A DNA stretch of 64,000 nt, from contig CM043944.1 in the NCBI GenBank assembly GCA_014529385.2, positions 61,095,268 through 61,159,267 of the forward strand. Reading direction: 5' to 3'. The notes below the pieces were generated by a model, which saw only the letters and a program-made list of their open reading frames with translations, was not told the DNA's origin and did no database searches. Origin of the DNA: Adiantum capillus-veneris. Taxonomy: Eukaryota > Streptophyta > Polypodiopsida > Polypodiales > Pteridaceae. The number at the start of each line of letters is the position of its first letter. Position 1 is the stretch's first letter. Both the position numbers and the translations under genes were made by a program. Shown here in pieces: positions 21,850 through 32,585 of the stretch.

Positions 21850-22836
21850 TGTAAGGTGCAGCGGATGTGAATGTTGAACTTTGCTCAAGATGAGTGCTCC
21901 GAATTGTGCTCAAGGTTTCCTTTTACTTACGGAAGGGAGAGCCTTTTGTTCCTTTAGTGAGAGAGTGCAATGGACACAAACAAAGTGATGAACACTGTGA
22001 ATGAAGGTGCATGAGACTGAGAGAGAGAGAGAGAAGAATACGACACCAGAATGTTGTCAAAACCCTCCTCCGAAGGCCCCACTCTCTATGGTGAGAGCGA
22101 TCTACTATTGATTGCACAAATCTCTACAATGCTTGGACTTGCTGACGATGTCGACGACGATGAGGACGATGACGAGACGGGCTGAAATCTGAAAACGCTG
22201 GTCTAGATGATGATTCTGTCGCGGTAAGTCTGAAAAATGCCGAGGCTAATATGCAAGCCAAAAATGCTAGGGCTGAATTTGTGCTGTTCTGCTAACACTA
22301 GGGCTGATCTGCTGTTCTATTGTCGCCAGGCTGCTGCAAGTGCAAAACGCTGGGCTGGTTCTGCTCTTGAAGAAAACGCTAGGCTTGGTTCTTGCTGATG
22401 GCTGAAAAAACTGAGTCTTCTTGCCCGGGGGGGGGGGGGGGGGGGGTCTTGCTTGAGAAGTTGCATTGTTGGATGTCAGGACCCTGCTGCCTCTTCTGCC
22501 AGAAAGTGCTAGCGCTAGGTTTTTTTATATACTCCCTTGTCAAAATTGCCCTACCTAGTTCCCAACAAAAGTCACTTAAAAATAATAAGTGAAAATTGGC
22601 TAAAATGGGGAAAATAGGTCTATGCACTGTGAAAATGCTCCCGATGGGTTCTGACTGTAATCTGATGATCATGCTTTGTGCAACCAGGGGATATGCATCT
22701 ACTCTAAGTGCCTGGACATGCACGGTCTGCGAACAGACTCACAAAAGTGCCACAACACTTCCTAAGCTAGGTTGACTGAACCCTTGTCATGAAGTAGCTT
22801 GTCCACGTACACATAGGGTTAGATGTGCACGTGACA
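21850..22836 (-). repeat. 3' LTR of element D
   Basis: 987 bp; in plus orientation starts TGTAAGGTGCAGCGG and ends GTGCACGTGACA. It holds a G run of 20 bases (22427-22446). The hairpin region is near 22078-22100. About 300 bp shorter than the LTR of C through loss of repeated words. Confidence 0.88.
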
Positions 22837-23793
22837 TCCCCTTCTTTTCAAAGTGAGGTACTGGTACCGAATTGTATGGCGTCGAGGGAGATTGCTAACA
22901 GCGTCCGGAATCCTGGAAAGGACTCTTTGCCGGCCCACTCTGATGCGTGGGTCATGCGATACTTGAACTTCATAAAGGTCTGCAACGCTTGCTTCTTTGG
23001 GCCGCGCCGAAAGCAACAAAGTTATCTGTGACTCCTTCAATGCTTCAACTTCGTCGAGAGTCATGCGTCTACCATCTTCAAGAATCTCCGAGGCTGAAAA
23101 TTCTTGAAACCACTTCCAACACAAAAACATGAACATATCCATTCCATGTAAAGTGACTGGAAAAATTCTATGATGCATGCAATATAGATGAACATATAGA
23201 CGGAGTGCCAAACTGTCCATCAAACACACAAACAATGGAATCGAAACTTGTCTTTTTGATCTAAATCTATCAACTGTGGCAAATCACAATGGAAATGCCG
23301 ATGCTTGATGCTCAATCCTTCTTGTGCTCTTTCGGATACTGTGTCATGTAAACTTTTCATGAGTAATCCGCATACATCCGTGCTCATTCATGAGTGAATC
23401 GTGTTCATCGTACAATATGTCATGCCTATGAAAAGGGATCACATAAGGACGGTGACTAAAATACATGAAAGCATCACGAATGAAACACTCGAACAATATC
23501 GGTTCTTCGTGATTGATCGAATCTGCAATGAGGTTAGCTTCACTAGAAAAAGCATCAACCAAACCATCATCCTTGTGAACAATCACATCGTTATCCTGCA
23601 AATCATCATACTGGTGAATAATCACATCTTGATCATGCAAATCATCATGCTCGTGAGTAATCACATCTTGATCATGCAAATCATTATGCTCGTGAATAAT
23701 CACATCTTGATCATGCAAATCATCATGCTTATCATTATCATGCAAATCATGTCTGTTATGCTTTGGAAAAGAAGAGACTGAGAGAGTCTCCAC
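22837..23793 (-). pseudogene. C-terminal region of the family II polyprotein (element D)
   Basis: Reads on the minus strand from a His/Asp-rich repeat (HDDLHDQDVI units) through VDAFSSEANL, ILFECFIRDAFMYF, YVIPFHRHDILYDEHDSLM, then after stops LHGMDMFMFLCWKWFQEFSASEILEDGRRMTLDEVEALKE and a tail ending in RYQYLTLKRRGC just before the PPT. The same blocks occur in A (41100-42217), so this is a conserved protein segment of the family. I recognise no known domain in it and no RT or integrase motif. Confidence 0.7.
23581..23736 (-). repeat. Four 39-bp coding repeats (His/Asp-rich)
   Basis: Units start at 23581, 23620, 23659 and 23698, each 39 bp and in frame, encoding 13-residue units of the form HEHDDLHDQDVII. 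Element A has two full units at about 41210-41290, so copy number varies between copies. Confidence 0.88.
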
Positions 23794-24236
23794 TCTGTCA
23801 TGTGTCGGTCTCTCAACGCTTGTCTTTCTTTGTGCGCGCGATCCAGTTCTGCTTTTCTTTCTTCGCGCTCACGATCCAATGCGGCTTTTCGTACTTGGGC
23901 TTCCAAGCGTGCTTTCTCGCACTCACTCTTTATGGCTGTCCGTCTTTCTTCGTGTTCATGTGCTATGGCTGCCATTCTTTCTTCGTATTTACGCTGTATG
24001 GCTGCCATTCTTTCTGCTTTTCTTTCCTCGCGCTCGTGCTCCAAGACGGCGCGTTGCGCTTCTTGTTGTTGTAACTTCTTCCTGTCCATCATCGTTTTGA
24101 CCAAAGCCTCCATAGGATCTGGTACAATCCTTGGTGTAGATAAGGAAGGGGGAGGGTCAGAAAAACCTCCTGGTGGGGAAAATTCTTCTTCACCACCACT
24201 GCCATGCTCATCACCTCCATGCGAAGTATCCATTCC
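23780..24236 (-). pseudogene. gag N-terminus of element D
   Basis: The reverse-strand frame starts MDTSHGGDEHGSGG (24233; an in-frame TAA just upstream interrupts the longer start seen in A), then FSDPPPSLSTPR, PMEALVKTMMD and a long coiled coil rich in Glu/Arg/Ala (REERKAE, HEHEERR). It runs out of frame at the deletion junction near 23780. It lacks the capsid core present in A. Confidence 0.78.
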
Positions 24237-24701
24237 GCTTTAGGTAATGACCATACACTGAAGTCTTGGGTTCTTAAGTTCACGAGGAACTTGGGTTCTT
24301 GCGGGTCTTGGGTTCTTGGGTTCTTGAGGGTCTTGAGTTCTTGAGGTTCTTCTATAGCTTGCAATTTGTGTTAGAGAAGGATCTTCTCTTCACCCGAGCT
24401 CTTCTCTTTCCGGCTGGCGCACCCCTTGGCAGCCTTGCGCTCACACCAAGGTTGCTTTTTCCTACCTCACGTCGAGTGGCCGGCCGCTAAGTGCATGGTC
24501 CGCTCTCAATGAGTGAAAAGAGACACAAGGGGGGGTTGGACAAGACCTTCTTTCTTGGGTTTGCTGTCACTCTTCAAAAACACGATTAGGAATCGACACG
24601 CCCAAGTGGACTTGGGTTACGTGCGACCGCAACAAGCAAACAAAAATTCTTGTGGGTCTTTCCTCGAGTGATACAAAACATTGCCAAAGCTCTGATACCA
24701 A

Positions 24702-25673
24702 TATAAGGTGCAGCGGATGTAAATGTTGAACTTCGCTCAAGATGAGTGCTCCGAATTGTGCTCAAGGTTTCCTTTTACTTACGGAAGGGAGAGCCTTCCG
24801 TTCCTTTAGTGAGAGAGTGCAATGGACACAAACAGTGATGAACATTGTGAAGGAAGGTGCATGAGACAGAGAGATAGAGAGAGAAGAATAAGACACCAGA
24901 ATGTTGTCGAAACCCTCCTCCGAAGGCCCCACTCTCTATGGCGAGAGCGGTCTACTATTGATCGCACAAATCTCTACAATGCTTGGACTTGCGGACGACG
25001 TCGACGACGATGAGGACGACGGTGGGACGGGCTGAAATCTGATAACGCTGGTCTAATGATGATTCTGTCGCGGTAAGTCTGAAAAATGCCGAGGCTAATC
25101 TGCAAACCAAAAACGCTAGGGCTGAATCTGTGCTGTTCTGCTAACGCTAGGGCTGATCTGCTGTTCTACTGTCGCCAGGCTGCTGCAAGTGCAAAACGCT
25201 GGGCTGGTTCTGCTCTTGAAGAAAACGCTAGGCTTGGTTCTTGCTGATGGCTGAAAACGCCGAGTCTTCTTGCCGAGGGGGGTCTTGCTTGAGAAGTTGC
25301 ACTGTTGGATCACAGGTCCCTGCTGCCCTCTTCTTCTAGAAAGTGCTAGCGCTAGGTTTCTTTATATACTCCCTTGTCAAAATTGCCCTACCTAGTTCCC
25401 AACAAAAGTCACTTAAAAATAATAAGTGAAAATTGGCTAAAATGGGAAAAATAGGTCTATGCATTGTAAAAATGCTCCTGATAGGTTCTGACTGAAATCT
25501 GATGATCATGTTGTGTGCAACCAGAGGATATGCATCTACTCTAAGTGCCTGGACATGCACGGTCTGCGAACAAACTCACAAAAGTGCCAGAACACTTTCT
25601 AAGCTAGGCTGACTGAACCCTTGTCATGAAGTAGCTTGTCCACGTACAGATAGGGTTAGATGTGCACGTGACA
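24702..25673 (-). repeat. LTR shared by D (as 5' LTR) and F (as 3' LTR)
   Basis: 972 bp; on its left the D PBS, on its right a PPT-like stretch (25674-25685) and polyprotein end of another copy. The end adjacent to the PBS is TA instead of CA. An LTR with PBS on one side and PPT on the other is the mark of a tandem element pair formed by LTR recombination. Hairpin at 24929-24950. Confidence 0.85.
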
Positions 25674-27430
25674 TCCCCTTCTTTTCAAAGTGAGGTTCTG
25701 GAGTCTGGTACCGAATTGTATGGCGTCGAGGGAGATCGCCAAGAACGTCTGGAATCCTAGAAAGGACCTGGCCCACTCTGATGCGTGGGTCATGCGATAC
25801 TTGTAAGGTGCAGCGGAATGAATGATGAACTTTGCTCAAGATGAGTGCTCCGAAGTGTGCTCAAGGTTCCTTTCACTTATGGAAGGGAGAGCCTTCCATT
25901 CTTAATGAGAGAGTGTAATGAGCACAACAAAAGTGAATGGACACTATACGTGAAGGTGTATGAGACTGAGAGATAGAGAGAGAAGAGAATACGACACCAG
26001 AGATGTTGTAAAACCCTCCTCCGAAGGCCCCACTCTGGTTGGCGAGAGTGCTCTACTATTGATTGCACAAACCGGTACAAAGTGGATGAATGAGAATTGA
26101 TGCAAGTCTAGGGCTATGTCGATGTCGACGACGTGGATGACGAGACCGACTCGTTGGCTGAAAACTGATGTGCTTGCTCTGCTGTCCAAAAACGCCAATG
26201 GGCTGAAATCTGCTGCTGCAAAAACGCAAGTGCTGGAGCATGAAAACGCTGATTTGCTGCAGAATTTCAGTGCCTTATGATGCCCTAAAAAACGCTGATT
26301 TGCGACCCTTGAAGTCTTCCAAAAACGCTGGTTTAACTGGTCTTTAAACGCTGAATTTCTGAGGCTTCATCGCTGAATTGCTGATGCTATGGCGCTGCTG
26401 AAAACGCTAGGGAAAGGGCGATGAGGCTACTTCTGAAAAATGCTAAGGTGCTGGACTTATGGCGATGATGACTTGCTGAAAAACGCTAGGTACTGGCCTT
26501 GCTGAAAAACGCCAGGTGCTGGCCTTGCTTGGAGGAAAATCGCCACCAAGGGGGAAACTGTCTTGCTTGAGAGAGAGAGAGAGGGGGAACCTGCTGCCTT
26601 TGGCCTGTGTTCTCCTTGCTCTTCTGCCAAATAGTGCTAGTCTAGGTTTGCTTATATATTATCTTACCCAAATTGCCCTACTGAGCTCCCAACAAAAGTT
26701 ACTTAAAATAATAAGTGAAAAATGTCAAAAATAGGGAAAATAGGTTTAATGCACAGGAAAATGCTCTTGATGGATTCTGTTGGATTCTAATGGTAATGCT
26801 GATGATCATGCGCTGTGCAACCAGAGGATATGCATCTACTCTAAGTGCCTGGGCATGCACGGTCTGCGAACAGACTCACAAAAGTGCCAGAATACTTCCT
26901 AAGCTAGACTGACTGGACTGACTGAACCCTTGTTATGCTGTATCTTGTCCACGGACACATAGGGTTGGATGTGTCACATAACAATACTTGAACTTCATAA
27001 AGGTCTGCAACGCTTGCTTCTTTGGGCCGTGCCGAAAGCGACACAAAGTCATCTGTGACTCCTTCAATGCTTCAACTTTGTCGAGAGTCACGTGTCTACC
27101 ATCTTTAAGAATCTTTGAGGCTGAAAATTCCTGAAACCACTTTCAACACAAAAACATGAACATTCCCATTCTATGTAAAGTGACTTGAAAAATTCTATGC
27201 TTCTTTAAACTTTAAAGACTGTGCATGCAATGTAGATGAACATATAGACGGAGTGTCAAACCTTTCACTCAAACACACACAAACACTGGAATCGAAACTT
27301 GTCTTTCTGATCTAAATCTATCAACTGTGGCAAATCACATTGGGAATGCCGATGCTTGATGCTTAATCCTTCTTGTGTTCTTTCGGATACTGTGTCATGC
27401 CAAGGAAGAGGCATGGAATGTGAATTCCTT
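25674..27430 (-). mobile_element. Fragment F of a family II element, with a solo LTR inserted
   Basis: 25674-25801 and 26984-27430 read continuously as the 3' part of the family II polyprotein on the reverse strand (end of the ORF, then the segment around LPQLIDLDQKDKF). They are split by a solo LTR with TSD ATACT. F stops near 27430 within the block 'catgccaaggaagag', where LINE sequence begins; its 5' half and 5' LTR are not in the window. Confidence 0.75.
25802..26983 (-). repeat. Solo family II LTR with TSD ATACT
   Basis: 1182 bp, plus-orientation TGTAAGGTGCAGCGG to GTCACATAACA. Flanked by ATACT at 25797-25801 and 26984-26988. No internal region remains, so recombination between its two LTRs removed it. 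Hairpin words at about 26030-26050. Confidence 0.92.
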
Positions 27431-27659
27431 GAATGTGTCCTATGGCACAATAGGTTTGGCTTCGTGTCCTTCGGCTGATGTCAGCTTTCTCCACAGCACG
27501 ACAATACACTTGGGGGGTAGCAGCTTGGTCCACTCTCATGGGCCTGGCACTACAATTTGAGCTATCCTTCACCAGCAAGATGATAGTGTTCCAAGGGGGT
27601 CGACCTATACTCCACAGGAGTGGTGCAGTGAGAAAGAGGAGCGTTGGGAGAAGACAAGA

Positions 27660-28330
27660 ACTCAGCTGTGAGACCCTCCTCCTGCCAATGAGGTGGTGTA
27701 GCAGAGCAGGATGAGCCTCTCTACGAGTATGTGACGTCCCAGTCGAACAATGTACTGAAAGAAAGGGACACTTGGATGGTCGGCTGAGGCGAAAGGGTCC
27801 CGCCAAAACCACTTTCCAGGATCCCACTGCACTCGTGCCAGTGGACAGCTCTCCCAAGCCAACAACCTCCAGTGACCAGTCTTAAGAGCTGTTGGGTCAG
27901 GATCTATGACACAAGTCCTCCCACAGATGCCCACAACTCGGATCTTCTGAAAACAACACTCTGCAACCTGTGGGGCCTCAACTAAAACTCGGTGTAAACG
28001 ACCCTCACCCTGTAACTCGAAAAACAGGGAAGGTACAGCCTCTGAGCACGCCCAAACTGCGATGAGCACCTCCAGTCGCGTGAAGGCCCCCATCCATCTG
28101 GGCGCTGCTGACTCGAGAGGTATGAGCCACTGAGTTGATACTGCCTCTGTGATGTCCTGACACATGGTCTGCACCCCTCTCATGCCCTGTAGCTGGATGC
28201 TCTGAAGCTCCTCTGAAAAGCTTGAGAACTGTAGCGAGGCACCTAAGGTGCGTGCAGAACCCTCTGCCATGGGACCCCAAGAAACATGAGGCCTACTACC
28301 AACCAAGTGGCCTCTCAGAGTGCTAACCAT
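27660..28330 (-). pseudogene. LINE ORF2 C-terminal region (zf-RVT-like)
   Basis: An open frame of 222 codons with WACSEAVPSLFFE, WRLLAWESCPL, WFWRDPFASADHPSVPFFQYIVRLGRHI. Trp-rich spacing and position after RT match the zf-RVT region of plant LINE ORF2 proteins. 27431-27659 is probably the 3' untranslated part. Confidence 0.6.
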
Positions 28331-29814
28331 GAGGTTCCAAAGAAGGGCCTGTCGGCAGACGCTCCTCCGTGCAAGTAGGCTGGTGCTGCTTAAGGCCTCT
28401 CCTCAACTGCTCGTAGGAGCGAAGCAGACTCACAGCAAAACGGTCCTCCAGTCTCCTACTCAAGCCAACTCTGCGTATCTCTGTGAAAATCCATCTGGTC
28501 GAAGGTCTCCAAGGGCCTCCAGCTTGAGGCACTCTAGCACTGTGCCCCATAAGCAAAAACTCCTTCCAGGGCTCTCCCCTGGAAGCAATCCTCTGACAAC
28601 AAACTTCCCAAGAAGGGCTCTGCTGAGTGCTTTGCTGTGTTGGGTCTATGATCCCCAACCCCCCCGGAGAACAAGAAAGAGTGATGACCTGCCAGGCTAC
28701 TCTGGCCCGGGCTGTCTGAGTGTCTCGCTCTGACCAAAGGAAGTTCTTGATCAGCCTCTCTACCTGGCTGATGCACGAACTCAAAAAAATCCAACAAGAA
28801 GTGATGTACCACATAGTAGCCAACAACACCTGGTTGGCCACTACAACTCTACCTGCCAGAGAAAGACGTACGGAGCTCCAATGTAACAGCTTCCTCCTGA
28901 TGGATAGGAGGAGGGGAGCAATCTGTTGCTCAGTAGACAAGTCCAAACCAACCTAACAACCCAAGTATTGAATTGCAGTCCTTGGGGGAATCCATCTGAA
29001 ACCCTCACCTGGCAGCCAATCAAGCGTAGGAGCACTACCAACCGAGAAAGTCACTGTCTTTATCCAGTTGATCCGTGTGCCTGATGCACAACAAAAGGTC
29101 TCAAGAGCCTGCTCACACGTGTGAAGGTTGGCCTCCTGGCCCTCCAAGTACAAAGTTGAGTCGTCTGCAAACTCAACATCTAGTAACTCGTCGCCCCGAA
29201 TAGGGAGCGCTAAGCCACGTAGACCAACCATTGTGAAACCAAAATCTGCTCATCGCCTCAGCATAGAACAAAAAGAGGAAGAGGGCAAGAGGGCAGCCCT
29301 GTCTGACCGAAGGTATGAGCATGAAGCGATCTCCTCTACCAATTGCCAAAAGTACTTGACTGTGTGCCCGTCTGTAAAGAGGTGACACACCTCTGATCCA
29401 GGCATGTGAGAAGCCCATCCTGCGTAGAGTGCCCTCCAAAAAATCCCAATCAACTCTATCGCATGCCTTCTAAAAATCGAGAAGAAGTATCACTAGATCC
29501 TCACCATAGAGGCGAGCGAGGGCAGATGCCTCCCAATACGTAAAGATGTTGTCAAGGATACTACGCTTCTTGACAAAACCTGTCAGTGTCCCATGTATAA
29601 TGCTCTCTAGAAGTGGCTGAATCCTCAAACTTAGAGCCTTGGCAAGAATTTTGTAGGTTGAGTTGAGGATGGTGATGGGCCGCCACTGTCGAATCTCATC
29701 CAAGGAGCCACCCTCCTTGGGAATGAGGTAAATCAGACCCTCACTCATGCTGTCAGGCATCTCTCGTGTGTGCAGGATGTATTGAAAAGCGCTACAAAGA
29801 TCTGAGCCAAGCAA
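28323..29814 (-). pseudogene. LINE ORF2 reverse transcriptase
   Basis: Spread over several frames: EGLIYLIPKEGGSLDEIRQWRPITILNSTYKILAKALS, GTLTGFVKKRSILDNI, VRQGCPLALFLF, and the catalytic FADD (29160-29171) in VEFADDSTLYLEG, then the thumb and SLAGRVVVANQVLLATMWYI, GGLGIIDP. These are the RT blocks of L1-clade LINEs. Frameshifts and stops (near 29465, 29230, 28950) disable it. Confidence 0.9.
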
Positions 29815-30373
29815 GTCCCAATACTCTTAAGAAAAAGCTGGGAGTCAAACCATCCTCACCTAGACAGCTACCATGGGGCAATGCTCTGAGGGCCCCATGG
29901 AGCTTCTCAAGTTGAAGAGGCAGCTCAAGCCTCTGGCGCATCTCCTCAGTCACAAGACAAGGCATCTGTGCCCAAACCTGCTCTCTGCATGCATCATGAT
30001 GCTCTAACTGAGACTCTGTTGACAACACGTTACGGTAAAAGTCAGTAGCAACTGCTTGCATGTCCTTAGACTTTGAAGCAACTAACCCGTCAGGCCTCCT
30101 CAACTGGCTGACCCTGGCATGCGTATGTCGGGGTCCCACTGTCTCAAAGAAAGCCCCTATCACTCTGACACCGACCTGGGTCCACTGAGATGCCTGTTGA
30201 TGGAAAGCAAACTCATGGCGCCTCTCCTTTGTGCTAGCAAGCTCCTGACGAACCTGCTGCAACTGCTCCTCCAACCAAGGACTGTCTGGATGCTGCTCCC
30301 GCATCCTCTGCAAGGAAGCAACGCCTCGTCGAAGACGTTGATCCTCCTCTCTCGCTGCAGCCAGGCGGGCCAT
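29792..30373 (-). pseudogene. LINE ORF2 linker between endonuclease and RT
   Basis: 193 codons with charged helices (REEDQRLRRGVASLQRM, QVRQELASTKERRHEF) and then IGAFFETVG and FYRNVLSTES, LEKLHGALRALPHGSCLGEDGLT, the block that precedes RT in plant L1 elements (normally ...GKAPGPDGL). SCLGEDG replaces the usual SPGxDG. Confidence 0.8.
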
Positions 30374-30408
30374 GGACTCCTGAAGAAAAGCCGACTAAGC
30401 TGAGCAAG

Positions 30409-30936
30409 TCAAGAGGCCACTCTGTGAGCAGGAGAGTCCTGCATGTCTAAGCCGTGTGTCCAAAGAGCCACCACTCGCTCTCTGAGTGCAGAGTCCAGCA
30501 AAACCCTCTCAGGGATACGTAGCATCTTGCTCCCCCTCCTCTGTCTATTTGTCACTGTGAGGATCACTGGCGCATGGTCCAAAAAAGAAGTCCCAGCCAG
30601 AATGCAAATTGTCCCACCCAAGTCACAATGGTCAGTAGTGTAGAAGCAATCTATACGAGAGAGATTCACTCCTCCCACTCTGCGGTCCGAACAAGAGAAG
30701 GCCAGGCTGTCGGGGGGCCGCACAAAGCTAGAATGCTGCCACACATCTGAAACCCGTAGAGTCATACATAACCTCTTCCAAGCTACTAACTCAACTCCAT
30801 GCACAGTAGTATGGCTATCTCCAATCCTGTCAGATGGGTCCTCCAACATGTTGAAGTCACCCCCAATGCACCATTGCTCTGCCTGCGGCAAAGACTCAAC
30901 GATATGAGACCAAAACTCTGCACGTACACTCGCCAC
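30409..30936 (-). pseudogene. LINE ORF2 endonuclease, 3' part
   Basis: Contains CIGGDFNMLEDPSDRIG (the GDFN motif of APE endonucleases), LSRIDCFYTTDHC and FLDHAPVILTV (the terminal DH motif). It begins directly at the TSD GCCAC (30932-30936) where element A is inserted; the 5' part is at 43458-43834. Confidence 0.88.
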
Positions 30937-31250
30937 TGTCACACATCCCAACCCTATGTGTCCGTGGACAAGCTACACCACAGCACGGTTGAGTCAGTCC
31001 GATCAAGTTAGATTAGCAGTGATCTGGCACTTTTGTGAGTCTATTCGTAGATTGTGCATGCCCAGTCACTTAGCTTAGATGCATATCCTCCGGTTGAACA
31101 CAGCATGATCATCGGAATTCCCATCAGAATCCATTAGCATCAGTTAGGGAAATTTTCCAGTGCATTTAGCCTATTTTCCTATTTTTGGTTATTCACTTAT
31201 TATTTTTAAGTGACTTTCCAACAAAAGTAGGTAGGGCAATTTTGCTAAGT

Positions 31251-31261
31251 TAATATATAAG
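31251..31261 (+). promoter_or_regulatory. TATA box of the family II LTR
   Basis: taatatataag, conserved at the same relative place in the 3' LTR of A (42550-42560) and in C (19880-19890). Transcription probably starts about 25-35 bp downstream, near 'gcactttctgg', which is also conserved between copies. Confidence 0.6.
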
Positions 31262-31911
31262 CAAACCCAAGTTAGCACTTTCTGGCAGAAGAGGTAGCAG
31301 GAGCTTCCCGCTCAACAGGCAACTTCTCAGTAGTACCCCCCCGTAGTGGACCCTCGCCATACCTCCCATCCCATTGGCGTTTTTCCAGAGCATCAGCACC
31401 GCCTTGAAGCTTCCACCTTCTGGCGCATTGTTCCCCCTTGCATGATCGCCCTACAGTGCCACTTCAGCCAGCGTTTTCATTTGCAGAAAAGCTCCTCTTT
31501 CAGCCAGCGTTTTTCATGCAAAAACGCCAGCAAGTCCTCAGCCTTCCCAACGTTTTTCAGCCCCATCACTAACGCCAGCAGATCCACAGTTTCAGCATTG
31601 AAGAAAACGCAGATTTCAGCCATTGCAGAAAACACATATTTCAGCCTTTACAAATGCAGATTCTTAGCTGAGGAACAGTAGCAGATCAGCCCCCATTCAG
31701 TTGCAGATGATCCCCCAAGTTTAGCCCAAGAAAACGCAGCCTAAACAGTCATTTTCAGCCACCAAAATAGTCCCCGAATTTAGCGATTAGAAGCCTACAG
31801 AATTCAGCCGTCGAGTCGTCGTCATCATCACCGTCGTCGTCATCGGCATAGTCCAACTTGCATCAGTCCATTGCATATGCATTGTACACCTTTGTGCAAT
31901 CAAAGAATAGA

Positions 31912-31933
31912 CCACTCTCGCCGACGAGAGTGG
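31912..31933 (+). other. RNA hairpin in the transcribed part of the family II LTR
   Basis: Perfect 9-bp stem: ccactctcg pairs with cgagagtgg across the loop ccga. It is followed by the conserved phrase ggccttcggaggagggtttt. The same place in other copies also folds (A 3' LTR 43211-43232; C 20652-20671; D/F LTR 24929-24950; solo LTR 48542-48563), with paired or G-U-compatible changes. A role in polyadenylation, dimerisation or packaging is speculation. Confidence 0.6.
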
Positions 31934-32025
31934 GGCCTTCGGAGGAGGGTTTTACAAACCTCTCCTTATCGTATCTCTTCTCTCTCCTTCTCTCAGTCTC
32001 ATTTACTTGCACGCACAATATCCAC

Positions 32026-32585
32026 TGTAACAGACTTAGACACTCCAAGTCAAGAATCAACCGCGACAGCACCAAATAACCACTTCAAAACAATTCACAG
32101 ATCACAATAGATTTGCACTGGCCCGACGGAGTTCCGTGCCTAGAGATATTGGCCCCAAAGACTGGCTCCCCTTTCGGTATTTCTTTTTGTATTAATCAAT
32201 CATCAAAGTACAAGAGAGCGGTTAGGGTTTCACTCTCAGACTCTGCGTCCAGATGCTCTGAGAAGTGAGGCCCTCACCACTAATTTAAAGGTTACAAGGG
32301 ATGCCCAAAAGCAGAGCCCCAAAAGCTTTTAAAATCAAAAGCATCAGTTCTCTCTCTCTCTTAGAGAGTCTTTTCTCTTTTTTTATAAAAAAAAGCAAAA
32401 GCAAAATTCGTGTCACTCATCATTTTCTAAAAAAAAATAATATTATTATTATTATTTTTTTAATAATCCGCCTCCGCGATTTTTGGAATTTAGGGTTTTT
32501 GGCAAAAATTAGGGTTTGCAGGAATTTTAGGGTTTCTGGCAGAAATTAGGGTTTCTGCTGTCCGCCACGTCATCACTTTGTGACA
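32026..32585 (-). repeat. 3' LTR of element B
   Basis: In element orientation starts TGTCACAAAGTGATGACG and ends TCTGTTACA. Contains an ACGT-core word (TGACGTGG) and four AAACCCTAA-type telobox words within the first 110 bp or so, a short-tract A/T region, and TATA-like 'ttttataa'. Confidence 0.93.

Larger units (their letters stand above)
21850..25673 (-). mobile_element. Family II element D, deletion derivative with two LTRs
   Basis: Reverse strand: 5' LTR 24702-25673, perfect PBS (complement of tggtatcagagc at 24689-24700), gag N-terminus 24233 to about 23785, then directly the His/Asp repeat region and C-terminal segment down to 22837, PPT (aagaagggga complement at about 22837-22846) and 3' LTR 21850-22836. 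The internal part is only 1.87 kb; against A it lacks the gag core, zinc knuckle and protease segment. No TSD pairs the outer ends, because on the right it shares its LTR with fragment F. Confidence 0.82.
30937..32025 (+). repeat. 5' LTR of element A, first part
   Basis: Starts TGTCACACATCCC (5 bp shorter than the 3' LTR start, TGTCACGTGACACATC). It continues after element B at 38583-38715. Contains TATA box 31251-31261, several 'gcgtttt(t)cag' words (31376-31760), trinucleotide arrays near 31815-31850 and the hairpin at 31912-31933. Confidence 0.93.

Noticed and set aside
21515-21913. Reverse frames rich in Ser/Arg/Ala
   Set aside because: Shadow of the gag coiled coil of element C.
23600-23740. 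CRISPR-like spaced repeat
   Set aside because: Units are contiguous 39-bp coding repeats without spacers in a plant transposon.
26150-26800. Possible hammerhead ribozyme (ctgatga words)
   Set aside because: CTGATGA occurs, but no matching stem pattern with a downstream GAAA core was found.
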